Of a stretch of 64,000 bases of DNA, positions 1 through 12,761 are shown in pieces; position 1 is the stretch's first letter, and each line of letters begins with the position of its first letter. The notes under the pieces are model-generated. The model was not told where the DNA came from, searched no databases, and saw nothing but the letters and a program-made list of their open reading frames with translations. A program made the position numbers and the translations under genes. The stretch is from Argopecten irradians (lineage: Eukaryota; Mollusca; Bivalvia; Pectinida; Pectinidae), in NCBI RefSeq assembly GCF_041381155.1, contig NC_091142.1, forward strand, positions 38,985,604 through 39,049,603, written 5' to 3'.

Positions 1-2453
1 AACCTACATACAGTGTTCAATCTACGATTATTTTTCGTGGGTCCTTTTCAATGGTTTTTGTGAAAACAATGGGTGGGTCCTTTTAAAATTCTGTGAGTCC
101 AGGACTCGGGATGCGCACGTAGATTTATCACTGTACATATGTATTGGCCTTTGTTTGAAATGCATGCCAAGTGATGTGTGTAAAAAAACCAACTCTGTGA
201 TTATAGTGAGGTGTCTCAATGCGCCTCATAACCCTTGTTTATGTAATGTGATTGAGTTTTCTCTGTTGTTTATAGTATATAAGTACATGTAATATATTAT
301 ATATAAACCACGAAGCAATATTGTTAAACTGATTAAGATATACTCCTGATGTTTTTGAGGTGCTGTATACTCTTACAAAATATACCAATAATTGTATTCT
401 TTGATCTTCATTTATTATTATCATACAATGAAGATCTTTTGTTTATAAACATTGAGAAATTTTGATCGTAAATGTTTTTATATATGATCATAAACATTGA
501 ATGCCTTTAAATAATAATTTTGCTGGTAATCTCATTTACATGTCCAATGTGTGTTCAAAATCTCTTTTTTAAAAATGATTATTTTTTTTATTTTACCAGA
601 AATGTCAGGAATTTTGGTTTTCATTCCTTACCACATTGTCTTTTATACACTCGGCATGAACAAAATGGTGGAATTATGATTTAATTTCCTGCTAGGACGG
701 CTTATTAGTGATAGATCTGGGAGTAGATTGACTGGTTCCAAGTTTGCAATGTGACTAAAGTTTCAGGGTTGCCAATTTACAAAGATACAAAGAAAAAGAT
801 CTCCTACAATCTGATTAAAATCCATTTCTTCATCGCGTCGCTTACACAAAGAAGCTTCATAACATAGGCAAATGGAAGATAGGGATGTTTACCTGAATAA
901 CGTAAGAGTACTTAAGATATGGAGTTATAACTGTACTATCTATAAGGATTTCTCCTTCCAAAATACAAGAGATTTGACATTTCCTGCTATTTCTGCACCT
1001 AAATCATCCTAAAAAACTTTAAGTCTCCTATCAAGAAACTGAGAATTGGTAACCCTAATATTCAAAATTATAGTTGTGTATACAATTTTTTTATGAATTC
1101 CACAAAAACTGCTACCAAATAACCATTACCCTGGAACCAATGAGTGTTAGTTAATACACAGGGACTTGACACATTTCCAGAATGAAATATTTAATTATGA
1201 TTATACAGTTATCTACCCTTTGGTGTCAGGTCCTGATTGTTGCATTTAAGAGACACTGCTACAACAGATCTCTGTGGGGACAGGTAGGTTAGTTAATGTT
1301 GTTTTTCAAAATAGATACTTATAAATAGAAGAAAATCCAAAAGTGGCTCAATAATTTGATGTTCCTTATTTGACAAAAACAAATCAAAACAAAACCAAAA
1401 GCAATGAAAGAGCTGTAAACATAAAGTTGGTTTGAATTACCTCCCCTTCATTTGTCCTCTATTTCAATTATCTTGTATGCAATTTTCTGAGTGTCTCAAA
1501 GTTAATCTATTATTGATGTGTCTGTGTTCATATACTGAAACTCTATAGCCTCTGATTAATTTGATTTTGATTAATATTTAATTTATCTAATCTATATTTA
1601 TAATTCCACAAATTAATCATTTTGACCTTACAATTTCTTTGTGATGGGCATTAGAAAGCAGCCTTTGGTACACTCTGGAGAGTGTGAATTTATAACATAT
1701 GCATGGGTATGCATTGCGATATACCAGAGTTACTTCCCTTATCTATACAATGTACTCAATAGATCAGAATGCGTTATTTCTGATTGGAAATCAGTTGTGT
1801 CACATATGGTATCATTGAAGAAGTATGGTGTCAGAATTGACATAATAAAAAAATCTAGATTAATTCAATTGCCTTCATGAAATGTGAAAAACATTATTGC
1901 AGTAATTTGAGGTTCATGCTGGGACATAGGTTAAATATTCCATTCTGGTCACCTCAACATAGGAATGTGTCAAGCCTCAGTGTATTCATAGATTGAATTT
2001 ATTCCTTTTTATCATTCCTGTTATTTATCTTTGAATAAACATGTTAAACCTACTATGACTCTGAGTTGTGTTTTGTTTTACTGTGAATTAACAGAGTTAC
2101 TTCCCCTTAAATTTCACAAATTTTCTAATACTCAGAGAAAAGTTATGACTTGCAGTATATTTCGACTGTATCACACAGTCTTCTTCAGGGTTCTTGAGTA
2201 ATTTATAATTTGAAATCTAATACAATTCCAGAAAAAGAGAACAACATCTATAGTTGTTTATTTCCCTTTTTTCACTCCATCAGTGATACCTATATGATAA
2301 ATTACCACTAAAAATCTTCGCAATAATTCTTGAAAAATGTTTTGAAAATTATAAAAAAAAAGAAGATTTGTTAAGTTTGAGACATTTCAAGAAAATAAAT
2401 TTTGTTGAAAAAATATTGAAACAATTAATTTTTTTTAAATGCTTGAATTATAA

Positions 2454-2804
2454 AGATAGTCCACCGTTGACGAATGGTAATTTTTCATTATCAAAAACAG
2501 GAGCAGACGAATTAGTATTTTTCTTTGAATTCCAAAAGAAATTTACTTTATACCATTACCATCATTGAAAAGTTTCTTATTTTACTTCAAGATAAAAGTA
2601 TTAAAAATAATTAATTACATCCTGATAAAAATCCATGGCACTATGTCCTATATTGGATAAAGAACTGATTGTGCATGCACCAAAAGCTAAATAAATGATT
2701 TTATATGTGTTTTTGTATTAATTAGACACATATATACATGATTAAACACCAGTTATTGTTCAAATAATGGGTATTGTTTATGCTCTGTCAGTGGTGGAGC
2801 ATCT
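2454..2804. mobile_element. TTAA-flanked MITE-like element, copy 1
   Basis: About 350 bp, diverged. The left end (agatagtccaccg) and right end (gtggtggagcatct) are inverted complements of each other, as in the other three copies. The right flank is TTAA; the left flank is ATAA, probably a decayed TTAA. The interior is non-coding and aligns by eye along its length with copies at 3731, 8567 and 41696. The TTAA flank is the target used by piggyBac-type transposases, but the ends do not look like canonical piggyBac termini, so the superfamily is left open. Confidence 0.65.
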
Positions 2805-3730
2805 TTAACTATGTAGATATGTTTTAGTCTGTTATTTGGTTACTGAAATAAAAATTTAAAAAAATTGTGATTAACATAATAATTTCATTTTTATACTTCG
2901 GAGGATCAAATATAGAACTACTGTAAACTTAATTGTCAAATTCTTAATTGTCTTATTCGGATCCTTGTGTATTACGGCAAAATTGTATGACATTTTCCTT
3001 CTTAACTTATAGTTCACTGTACTTAAAACCTATGTAATGTTAAAACCTGGCTAAACTGAGCAAAAATACTGGTCCTGGTGACATCTGGTTTAAACAAGTT
3101 TGAAAGGATCAACGGGTATACTAACAATAGTATAATGCATATAAAAGAATATGTACCATACATTTATTTCCTTGTTCCTGGATGTTTGATGCTGAATTTG
3201 ATAACAACCTAGTATTGAAAGTACAGTCTACTAATTTTTAATGTTGTATTTACAGTAATTATAGCCCTCCTACCCCTATAAGTGTCCATCTCATGGATTC
3301 AATAATGTTTTACAACTCTGTGATGCATATAAAATCAGCATTATTAGTATCCCATTTCTTTTGAACTTGTGAGTCTTTCAGAATACATGAATTACGAAGG
3401 AAAGAATTAAGGCATATTACCTGGTACTGCATGTCACAGATTAATGTGCCATAGGAGTAAGGAAAGAGTTAATCTATGGCTGATGTTTTCTAAAGGTTTT
3501 TTTCCCACAACTTCCAATTTGGTTCTCTAATAAGTTGTTATAATTTTTGAAGCGCTCTGCCTGGGCACTACAGCGAATACAGACTAGCAGTGAATTAACT
3601 TTGAGAAATCAGAATTGAAAGTGTTGATGATGGGTGGCACCTATAACGGAATCCTCTGTTTATTGCAAGGTACAAAATGAACCATAATTCCGAGATTTAA
3701 AGACAAGATTTTGTTATAATAGATTCTTAA

Positions 3731-4085
3731 AGATGCTCCATTGCTGAAAAATGGTATTTTTTCACTATCAAAAACAGCAGCAGACGATTTGTATTTTTCT
3801 TCAGTTACAAAAGTTACTTACTTAACACCATTATCACCATTGAAAAGTTTGATCTTCTAATTTTACTTCAAGTTAAAAATATAAAAAATAATTAATTGCA
3901 TCCCGAAAAAAATCTGTGGCACTATATCCTAAATGGAATGAAATACTGATTGCACATGCACCAAAGGCAAAATGAATTATTTTATATTATTTTTTGTGTA
4001 AATTAGACATATATATACACGATTAAACACCAATTATTGTTCAAATGAGGAATATCATTTATGCTCTGTCGGCGGTGGAGCATCT
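3731..4085. mobile_element. TTAA-flanked MITE-like element, copy 2
   Basis: Flanked on both sides by TTAA (3727-3730 and 4086-4089). The ends are agatgctcca and ggcggtggagcatct. The interior matches copy 1 closely ('atggtattttttcactatc', 'gcacatgcaccaaaggc'). There is no coding capacity, as expected for a non-autonomous element. Confidence 0.75.
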
Positions 4086-5590
4086 TTAAGTAATTAACAA
4101 AGTAATTATATATTCTTGACATCTTCATGAGGTTTCAGTAGATAACTATCATACACTTACATCTAGAACATTATAAAATTAATTGGATATTTTCATCGTT
4201 ATCATGCCAAACAAAAAAGTATGTAAAAAAATTTTGCATTGCCAAAAAAATAGGGTCAGAAGTGTCTTTCACTCTGAAATAATGGCTGGAATCAAAGTTT
4301 AAGATCGAATTAAATCTTGACTTTTAATTTCTTTTTTTTTTCGTAGAAAAGTAGCTGCAATATTGTAGCTAAAAAGACTTTTAGACAGAAAATGGTGTCG
4401 TTATAATTGGTGACTATTACTGCTAATGGAGCAAATTAATGATTATGCAAACCATTATAAAATGGTTTTTTGCATTTTCTCGTACTTGTTTGATATTGCT
4501 TACCTACTAGGCAATGAAACTGAACCATATAAAATATAAAATTCTCATCGCAGCATTATATTTTTACGTAATACATTTGAAGGGATTTCTGAAAGGAATT
4601 TATACGGCTAGTCCACAAATTGTGAATTTGATGTCATGTGAGCGGTACGGTAGATATTAAGAATGGTAGTTATGTTTGTTTTGGACAAAAATAATATGTA
4701 AATGCATGTATACGCATGAAATAGTTGGAAACCTACAAAAAAGTATAGAAAACTGTGCCCGAGTGATTTTCAGAGGCAGTGCTCCACTACGACACATAGG
4801 GACCAATTCGTATCCGGCCGAAAGGTATAGTAGGCCGGGTACGTATATTCATCCTAGTAGATGGAAAAAATATAAGGGTCGGGGGTAAAAAATTAGGGTG
4901 AGTCAGGTAACCCTTAACAGACATATTATTTTTTTTTTGCCTCACGATATTCACACAACCAGGGAATGTCACTTACATGTATGTCAAAATATTCAATGTT
5001 TCATGCACACCAAACATACCAACAACAATAATGTACCATACATAATGGAAATAAATTTGAATTGGTCCTTTGCCATCTTTCAACAAAACATGTTATCAAC
5101 TGCAGGAGCAACAACAAATGTAAATGAATATTCCTTTTTTTTTATATTATTATTTTGCAATGAAATCACTGAGAAAACTATTAATCATCTACAATTTAAT
5201 ATTATCGTTTTATATTTTAATGTTCATAATCTATCTTATGGAACAAGTAACATTTTAAAATGACTTATTTATTTAATAACTAAATAATACTAGCCTAACA
5301 TTTGTTTATTTATCGAATTCATTTATTGTCTGCTTTTTTATTTATAGCGTAATAAGGGGGCAGGGCTACTTCGGATTGTTGTACACTTTTTACCCCGAAC
5401 ATATATTACATATTATTCATACGCTACAAAATAGTTCTTAATATTTATTGGTTGAACTTATTGATTATGGTTATCAAAGTTATTGAAACTTATTGTTCTA
5501 TTTCTATTGATCTATATTTAGTCTTTAATGACGTTTTCAGAAACGCATACGGCATATTTCAAACCAGGAAGTCGCAGTGATAAATAAAGG

Positions 5591-5793
5591 ATGGTAGTGA
5601 CACGTCGCCGGCCATCTTCCGATGACTCGATAAGCAATGACAAGTGTCACAAGACACTGAGGCTTAAAATGTCTGAAACTAAGCCCCAACATCAGTCCCA
5701 GTACCGAGGCTGGCTGTATAAATGGACCAACTATTTGAGGGGGTACCAGAAACGATGGTTTGTGCTTCAAAATGGCCTACTTTCGTACTACAG
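5591..5793 (+). CDS. OSBP: OSBP exon with start codon, first half of PH domain
   Basis: Residues 1-67 plus two bases of codon 68. A short basic/serine-rich leader ([13 protein letters not shown]) replaces the long Gly/Ala-rich leader of vertebrate OSBP. PH strands beta1-beta2 follow, with the lysine/arginine-rich loop that contacts phosphoinositide. The donor is CAG|GTAAAT. Joining 'ag' to the next exon's 'a' restores the arginine of the conserved SYYRS motif, which supports the splice. Confidence 0.85.
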
Positions 5794-8700
5794 GTAAATA
5801 AAAGGAGGGAGGTTTTAGCAAAATATTGTAGATTGCTTTGCTGCATCTAAATTTTTTACTTGGATCTGTGAACAGACTAACTGTTAGAATGATATAGCGA
5901 TTTTGTTATAAGCGTGCACAGTTAGGTTTACAAAAGCACACAATTGCTGAAGTCAGTGTCCATAAATGCATCGTGATGCTTGGCCCCTTCTCAAATAATT
6001 TGTCAATAAACTTGCACCGGTGACCCTGCAGTCTGCAATCAGAGCAAAAATATGGATCCATACGTGTGATGCCTCAGGCTGATGACAAATCTAAAGTAAG
6101 AAGTTGGATTTTGAAGTTTATCTAGATTGATCATATTTCCAATGCTCTGTCACCTAGCACATATTTCCACATATGTTTGAAAATCGTCACAACTTGTTGT
6201 CATATGACAATTTTTTATGGTAAAAAAATAATTTGAAAACTTAATTACTGAATTGACAGTGTTTTTCCTGCCTATATATTTGGGGCCGAAATTAGGCCCC
6301 ATTCCCAATTGTATTTCTAGTTATTTTTCCCCAAATCTATGTCTAAATTTCCCAAATCAGTGAGTTGAAGCCTATTTTGTGTGAAACAAAAAAATTCCCG
6401 AAATCCCAAGTCTGAACGTCATATTTTAGTATACAATATTACACTTGATTTTTAGAGAAGGAGAATTGTTTATTTCAACCTTTTCCAAAATTTCAATAAA
6501 CACTTAAAATTTTTCATTTCATACTTTTATCGCACCAAATTTCCCAATTTTCACCAGGTGACAATTTCCCAAAATGCCCAGAAAAAGCACTGATTGAAGT
6601 GTGTTAAAAAGCCTTTTACAGGACGCAATCCTTTTTATATATAGGTAGGTCATGGGGCCGATTTAAGTTCACGACTGAGTGGTTAAGATGTCTCGACATA
6701 TTACCACGAGCCCTCCACCTCTGGTTCACGAGTTCGAATCCCATGTGGGGCAGTTGCCAGGTACTTACAGCAGGCCGATGGTTTTTCTGCGGGTACTCCA
6801 GCTTTCCTCCACCAACAAACCTGGCACGTCCTTACATGACCTTGGCTGTTAAATAGGACTTTAAACCAATAAAACGAAATATAGATTAAAACCAGATCTT
6901 CTTTTGATTTTGTTGTGAAGTTCTGTAAAAGTCTGCAAAAGCAGAGATTCTGAAGATCTGGTTTCAATCAGATTGTACCTCTGTAGAACATTTGAAATGA
7001 AGTAGAGTGTGCCTGGGTTTAGCATAGTTTATAAAATGTCAGGAATGTAGGTCTTCACATGCATTTAAAGGCTCGCTAGTCAGCATGTATCCTGACAAGT
7101 AGAAAAGTAAATTTTACTATCCAAAGTTGGGAACCAAAAGCTTGGGCCACAGGCATCAAATGTATGAGGGAGTGGAAAAATGCGATATTCAGTTGTGTAC
7201 ATGTCTTGGACGAATACTGTACTAAATGAGTTTATATTAAAATCGTTGGCAGTTAATGCAAAATCGTAATATCTGAAGAAGAAGTATTGTATTTTGAATA
7301 CGTAAGCTGTGTGATACTCTTGAAGCAAAATTTGATTAAACATGCACATGTAAACACTTAACACAAGTTCACATAACACAAGTAATGAAGATAATAATAT
7401 ATTCATATCGACAGTCGTCTTATACTGTGTATATTTCTCTTCAAAGAGCTTGGAGGGACAGGTGAGTAAATTGTCTGCGCTCCAATATTTTTTTTTGTGA
7501 TGAGTTATTTCCCTTGTGAGGATTTTTTTATGTCGCCATTGAAAAATTAGTGTTCTGTTTCAAATTGCAATTTTCCTTTGTTTTTCATCTCCTCTTGTCA
7601 ATTGCCCGTAATTAATTTACATTTTTGACACTAATTAAAGGACTAAAAATGAATCAATATTTATTTTTGAATGATCCCTTAAGTATTAAATACCTCACTA
7701 TTAATATAAATGGAAACCGGCTTAAGAAGTACTTGTGGCCAATCCCATCGCAACTATGGCAATAAAATATGTTTAAATCAAATTAATTAATATAAAAAGA
7801 AGTGCTAAAAACATGCCAATTAGTTATTATATCTTAATTGTCTTACAACTGCTCTTTCGTCGATGAAAACCCTTGACAAAAGATTGCCAGGTAAGAATCA
7901 TTTGTCTTATATACTATCATTAAGATAACACTGAATTTAAGGTAGCCAATTTTCATGCTACTGGTATGTGAATGATTTTGATGATAAATGATTAACAATC
8001 TAATCCCAATAATTGAATAAAGTTATTTTTCATTGAAGGATTTTGATGAGTTCCTTCCTGTGTTTGAGGGAGTTTAACCTCCAGGGTGATGTTACTGATG
8101 TAATTATCTGTTTGCTCTGATCTTAGTCATTATGCATGTTGATGAATATAAAACATGGTCCACACAACAGAATCTGTTTACAATCTATTGCATTTTGGAT
8201 TGTATTTGAATGTGATTGTGTAGTGAGATTGGACTAGGCTAGTCATTCGTGACAAGGTAGCTCAATTGGTAGAGCCACCAGCTAGTGTTGGAGCCACAGT
8301 CTGATTTTCTCCTGTTACCACTGTGACAGATAAGAGCTGCATGAAGGAGTTTTTGAATACATGCTCTGAATGTACTAATTTGTCCAAATACAATATCTAT
8401 AGGAACACCATAATTTGTACAGACAGCCACTGTAACATAAAACTTCACAGTACAAAAGTCTGGGACATGAAAGAATGGTCTTTGATCTTAGGGACAATGT
8501 AATGTTGTGAAATAGTTTATAAATGTTAATTATAATTGCATTTTAAGAAATTGATAACAAAATTGAAGATGCTCCACCGCTGACAAATAGCATTTTTACT
8601 CTATCAAAAACAGAAGCAGACAAATTATTATTTTTCTTCAGTTACAAAAGTTACTTACTTTTACCAACATTGAAAAGCATCTTGTTTTACTTCAAGATAA

Positions 8701-9972
8701 AACTATTAAAAATAATTAATTGCCTCCTAAAAAAATTCCATGTCATTATACCCTATATGGAATGAAGCACTGATTCCACTTCTACACAAAACAAAATAAA
8801 TAATTTTTAATGTATTTTTGTGTTACACATATATACACGGTTAAAAATCAGTTATTGTTCGAATGAAGGGTATCGTTTATGCTCTGTCGGCGGTGGAACA
8901 TCTTTAAATCATTTACTGAGGGTTAGTTTCATTGAAATTGCTGGTTGCTGTACATTATTGTACACAGTTATAGCCCCTTGATAAAGTTATGGCCCTTTGA
9001 CAAGTGGACCCATTGTGACATGACATGTGTGTATACTTTATCTCAAAAAGTTTCTTTGTAATCAGTAAGAAATTAATTTTGATAGATCCCAGGCAGAAAT
9101 GGCCCACACTTGTCGAGGAACTATCAACTTGGCCAACGCATTCATACACACTGAAGATTCTAACACAATTGTGATTTCCAATGGCGGCACGCAGACCTTC
9201 TATCTGAAGGCTACCTCAGAGGTGGAGAGACAAAAATGGGTCACTGCCTTGGAGCTTGCGAAAAATGACGCCCATTCTGAACCAGGTACACAATTTTATG
9301 CAATCTGTAGACATGTTAGATGGGAAATTCTTGGACATATTGTTTAATCAAGAATACAATTGCATTCAGTTGGCAATTATCGGAGGATGAATGCCAATTG
9401 AACAACAGCAATGTTATAATAAAATTTTGAGATAATTTGCACCTGTGATTAATTAAAAAATCATTATAATGGAGGACAAATAGTCATCTTCTGTGATCAC
9501 TGGCACGACAATTGTGGCATCACAATAATAATGATTTTTACACGGTATCTAATTATTCAGTTGAAAAAGGATGGAAGTAAAAAAAAATCTTTCGTGTAGT
9601 AATTATAATATTGTTAGAATTAGGAGAGTATTCTTATATAAGTATTTTGTTTGAGTTAACTCCCCATGTCTTTAGTAGTCTAGCATTTAATGAAAACTAT
9701 ATGCTTAATTTTACTTCTGGTCTACAGACAGCGATGAGGAGGAAGCTCCTGAACCTGATAAAAACGAGTTACAGAACATGCTGAAGACGCTGTCCGCCAA
9801 ACTCGAGGACATGAACACCTGTAACGATCTGATCTCCAAACATGGTAGTGGACTACAGAGAGCTCTAACAGAACTCGAGACCCTAAACAACGCTGAAGAC
9901 GCCGGGAGCAAGCTCAAGGTCGTCAATGAGAGAGCCACCATGTTCAGGATTACATCCAATGCCATGATCAAT
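5591..9972 (+). CDS. OSBP: Oxysterol-binding protein, N-terminal part (PH domain and coiled coil), 3' exons not found
   Basis: Three exons join in phase (5591-5793, 9086-9285, 9728-9972) to give 216 residues, open at the 3' end. In the OSBP family the PH domain binds PI4P at the trans-Golgi, an FFAT motif binds ER VAP proteins, and the C-terminal ORD exchanges sterol for PI4P. Seen here: a PH domain at about residues 39-134, opening [19 protein letters not shown] and closing with [16 protein letters not shown]; an acidic DSDEEE stretch; then the conserved coiled coil ([27 protein letters not shown]). These match animal OSBP/OSBP2 closely. The frame is stopped by TAA 6 nt before the ATG at 5591; a second ATG at 5669 lies nearer the PH domain. 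The FFAT and ORD parts should follow, but I found no exon for them up to 64000. The gene could be an N-terminal duplicate, misassembled, or have a very large intron. Family call firm, completeness doubtful. Confidence 0.9.
6664..6885 (+). mobile_element. tRNA-derived SINE
   Basis: It lies in the first OSBP intron. The head resembles a tRNA gene (box A-like 'gactgagtggttaagatg', box B-like 'gagttcgaatccc'). The body runs 'gcgggtactccagctttcc' to 'ttaaataggactttaaacc', followed by an A-rich end. Not a functional tRNA: the 3' half of the head does not fold back into an acceptor stem. Related fragments lie at 60843-60884 (minus) and 61865-62010. Confidence 0.65.
8255..8300 (+). mobile_element. 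tRNA-like box A fragment, probable decayed SINE head
   Basis: The string 'gtagctcaattggtagagc' is a good D-arm/box A of a tRNA. No matching T-arm follows at the right distance, so a SINE relic is more likely than a tRNA gene. Confidence 0.35.
8567..8903. mobile_element. TTAA-flanked MITE-like element, copy 3
   Basis: It lies in OSBP intron 1, 180 bp before the second exon. The ends are agatgctccaccgctgaca and gtcggcggtggaacatct; the right flank is TTAA, the left TTGA. Slightly shorter than the other copies, with no coding capacity. Confidence 0.7.
9086..9285 (+). CDS. OSBP: OSBP exon, second half of PH domain
   Basis: Acceptor TTTGATAG|A, donor CCAG|GTACAC, 200 nt. It encodes the core of the PH domain ([23 protein letters not shown]) and its C-terminal helix with the invariant tryptophan ([11 protein letters not shown]). 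The alternative acceptor 6 nt downstream (CCCAG) would break the frame. Confidence 0.85.
9728..9972 (+). CDS. OSBP: OSBP exon, acidic linker and coiled coil
   Basis: Acceptor TCTACAG|AC, donor AAT|GTAAGA, 245 nt, ending in phase 0. It encodes [16 protein letters not shown], then the conserved helical stretch ending SNAMIN, exactly where vertebrate OSBP continues into ACRDFL. That continuation was searched for by eye downstream and not found. Confidence 0.85.
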
Positions 9973-12300
9973 GTAAGATTTTATTACTGTTTGGAATGTA
10001 ATAACACAAAAAGAATGAATAATTACATGGATGTTTGAAATGATCAATGATTTGTTGATATACAATTTATCAGTCATGATCAAAAAGGGAATTTGACATG
10101 ATCTCTACTACATGCCTGAAACAGTTTGAGAAACCCCTTGTCATGACCTCCTCCCACCCCAGCTGGTGTGTTAAAGTGTCATAAAATTTGCCCCAGGACT
10201 ACACATTGACCACCGTCCTTATCACCAGATCAACTCATCACAGTCATGGTAATGTAATAGGGGTTTGACCTTTCTGTAACCACCATTATTTCCGAGGAGT
10301 GATTTCCCAGATTTGACCAGATCCTAAGTTTTAAACCAGGGGTAAATAATCAAGTAAAGAACTCTGCTGAGAAAGTCTTTATCAACAATTTAGGGTCTGG
10401 TGGCCAGTCTATTGTGGCAGCACAAGTACAGTCATGTCCACTGATAGTATTACCATGGCAAGGCAGGACCAACATGGATATAAGTCAAATGTTTAAAAAT
10501 TGTTTGTTTAACAATATAATGTATAAAACACGCTTTTGTATTAAAGATGTTCCTTTACTACTAAGGTTATATTATATCGGATACATTAGCAATGAAAACA
10601 ATTTTGTGATCCATACAAGTATTATAGAGACCATGTATGTAACATTGTATATTCTTCATGTACCACTTGCAAGAACAAAAATGGTCAAAGTGTAAGCATC
10701 TCGCACAAAGCATCGTGTTTGCTGCATTTGTGCATGACAGGAAAAACAATCATTCGTCGTACATGTAGTGTTCCGCATGCGGATCAGAATATGCTCACGC
10801 TGTTGTTATACCCCCTCAACGAAGTTAAGGAGATGGTATACTGGAATTGGGTTGTCCGTCTGTTTAGACACACCATTGTCTTGCGACCTCCTCGCTTAAC
10901 TGATTGACAGATTTTTGATAAAATTTGTTACACAGAACCCCTGACTAAAGGGGGTTAAAGTAAATTATATAGGGTTCTGCAATGTCCCCTATTAACGGAG
11001 TTATGACTAAATGTGTTCAGCGGGGGTATTAGTCGGGCACTCTGTCGACAGTTCTAGTTATAAACGTTCATATAAGGGTTCATGTACAGCAATTCTAGTT
11101 ATCAGTTTTAGTTATAACCGTTTTAAAATGGTTCATGTACAGCAGTCCCCTTTTTACGTGTCTCCATCTAATAGATATCAAAACTTTCTATTTTTCCTCT
11201 TGTTTTTTACAGTTTAGAATTGTTTAATCCTTTTTATGTGTAGACATTGTAGCAAATCAGAACAAGAGGCCCAAGGGCCCTTAACGGTCGTCTTACTATT
11301 GGTATGTACAATACAACACAGTAGAAGTATACAGTAGTAGACAAAATTCTTTCAGTTAGTATTTTGGGTCTTTCGGGTATTGAGAAGAAGTAGTATGATA
11401 ACATATTTCATGGACGGCGGAATCATCCTTTTACAACACTTATAATCCTTTATAAATATAGAAATCAATGCCTGTTGTTAGAAATGTCAGTATTTCAACA
11501 CTTGCACCAGAACCTTAACCTTGTAATTTCGGCCCATTTAGGCATCTTGAAATTCTCAAAATGCAGCCTTTTCTTCTTTCTTAAAGTGTTTGATGATATC
11601 TATCTCAACAATCATGATCCTATATCAATGTAGAAATCGATCATTGCCAGTTGTTCAGAATAACACTGAATAACCAAAACTTTATCCAACACCGACGCCA
11701 AAATGATCCTATAAACCCCCACTATTCGAGAGATGAGCTACAAATTGATATTTGCATATGTAAAAATGACAACGATTTATAGATATGTAAAAATGCATTT
11801 TAACATATACACAAATATAATTCAGCGTTTATGAAATTCAATTTTTACGTCAAAATACATTTTTATATATGCTAAAAATCCTTATTTTGGAACCATGCTT
11901 TCTGAAAACAATAACAAAACAACAAGAATTAATATCTTTATTGTTTATTTCAAAGATTCATATGAACAGAATGAAACTAAATTGTTTTTTCTCGTGCCTC
12001 AACAAATCTTAATATTCACTTTGAAACACCTTTATCCTAGATAACCTAATGCCCTGATCAATTAAGTTTTCATTGATGCGCACTAAATTGAACTTTCATC
12101 ACTAGAATATTTGGAATATTTTGTCATTCTGAAAACAATTTCATATTTCCTGGAAGGCCAGAGGATTCTTTCATATATAGATATACTCGTCATTTTCATT
12201 CCCACTAACATCGGTTGGTACCTTTGAACGTTTTAGCGAATCGGGCGTTTCATGTTTTGGTAATTTATTTGCTTCTTCTTTTCTTTTTGATATCAGTTAC
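9973..12300. other. Gene-free stretch after the last OSBP exon
   Basis: No OSBP continuation, no array and no recognisable coding exon. A fragment with the 'acaagaggcccaagggccc' head of the bivalve-type repeat seen at 22348 occurs at 11262. Confidence 0.5.
11262..11296 (+). repeat. Head fragment of a bivalve-type repeat family
   Basis: It starts 'acaagaggcccaagggccc', as do the longer copies at 22348 and 39983. The rest of the element cannot be delimited here. Confidence 0.4.
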
Positions 12301-12305
12301 AAATG

Positions 12306-12500
12306 CTATTGGGAAGAAAACATTGATTTGAGATATGTCTGTAATGTATTTTCACAACCTTCTAACTCTGTGAATGTCTCTATGCATTCGCCAGATAAAC
12401 TAGCAAATGATAAATCCATATTTTCCAAGTCGCCAAACTGACTTCGGAAAGAAGTACTTTGCGCCTTTTCTGATGATACTTTCCGCCGTCTGGACTTCAT
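12306..12500 (-). CDS. Candidate terminal exon of an unassigned small minus-strand gene
   Basis: A 64-residue frame from an ATG at 12500 (context AGCAGATGA) to a TAG at 12306-12308. The composition looks coding: it begins MKSRRRKVSS, is acidic and helical in the second half, and ends YLKSMFSSQ. A polyadenylation-like AATAAA lies just downstream. It could be a terminal exon spliced to 14804-14875, since 'aagcag' before the ATG offers an acceptor in phase 0, but the tract before it is not pyrimidine-rich. A neighbouring frame on the same strand (ADVTRLIEYKADEVQTAES) also looks coding and overlaps it. That may mean a frameshifted pseudogene or a different splice site. No family recognised. Confidence 0.25.
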   Translation of the reverse strand: MKSRRRKVSSEKAQSTSFRSQFGDLENMDLSFASLSGECIETFTELEGCENTLQTYLKSMFSSQ

Positions 12501-12761
12501 CTGCTTTATATTCTATCAATCTTGTCACATCTGCTTTTTTATGGTTACCACTCTATATTTCTCACTGGAATAGTGTTGCCACCCTTTATATAACATGTAA
12601 ACACTCTGTTGCCCCTTGCACCACAGGCTTTGACCTTCTTTCTGAAAGATGAAGTAATAGGATTAATTATTTCTCATTCAACAAATACTTTAACATACTT
12701 TGTTGTTACTTATTTGTTTTTACTCATGATTGATTTTTTTTTGAAATATTCTTTTTTATCT

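Larger units (their letters stand above)
1..5590. other. Region without a supported gene, 5' of the OSBP exons
   Basis: AT-rich DNA with only short open frames of no recognisable content. It holds two copies of a TTAA-flanked inverted-repeat element (2454-2804 and 3731-4085, listed separately). A 'ttttcag' acceptor-like site near 5534-5540 could open the exon that contains the OSBP start. I see no other gene, RNA or array. Confidence 0.6.

Noticed and set aside
4898..5263. 121-codon + strand frame
   Set aside because: AT-rich chance frame with no recognisable content or splice context.
6672..6745. tRNA gene
   Set aside because: Box A and box B are present but no closed cloverleaf; it continues into a SINE body.
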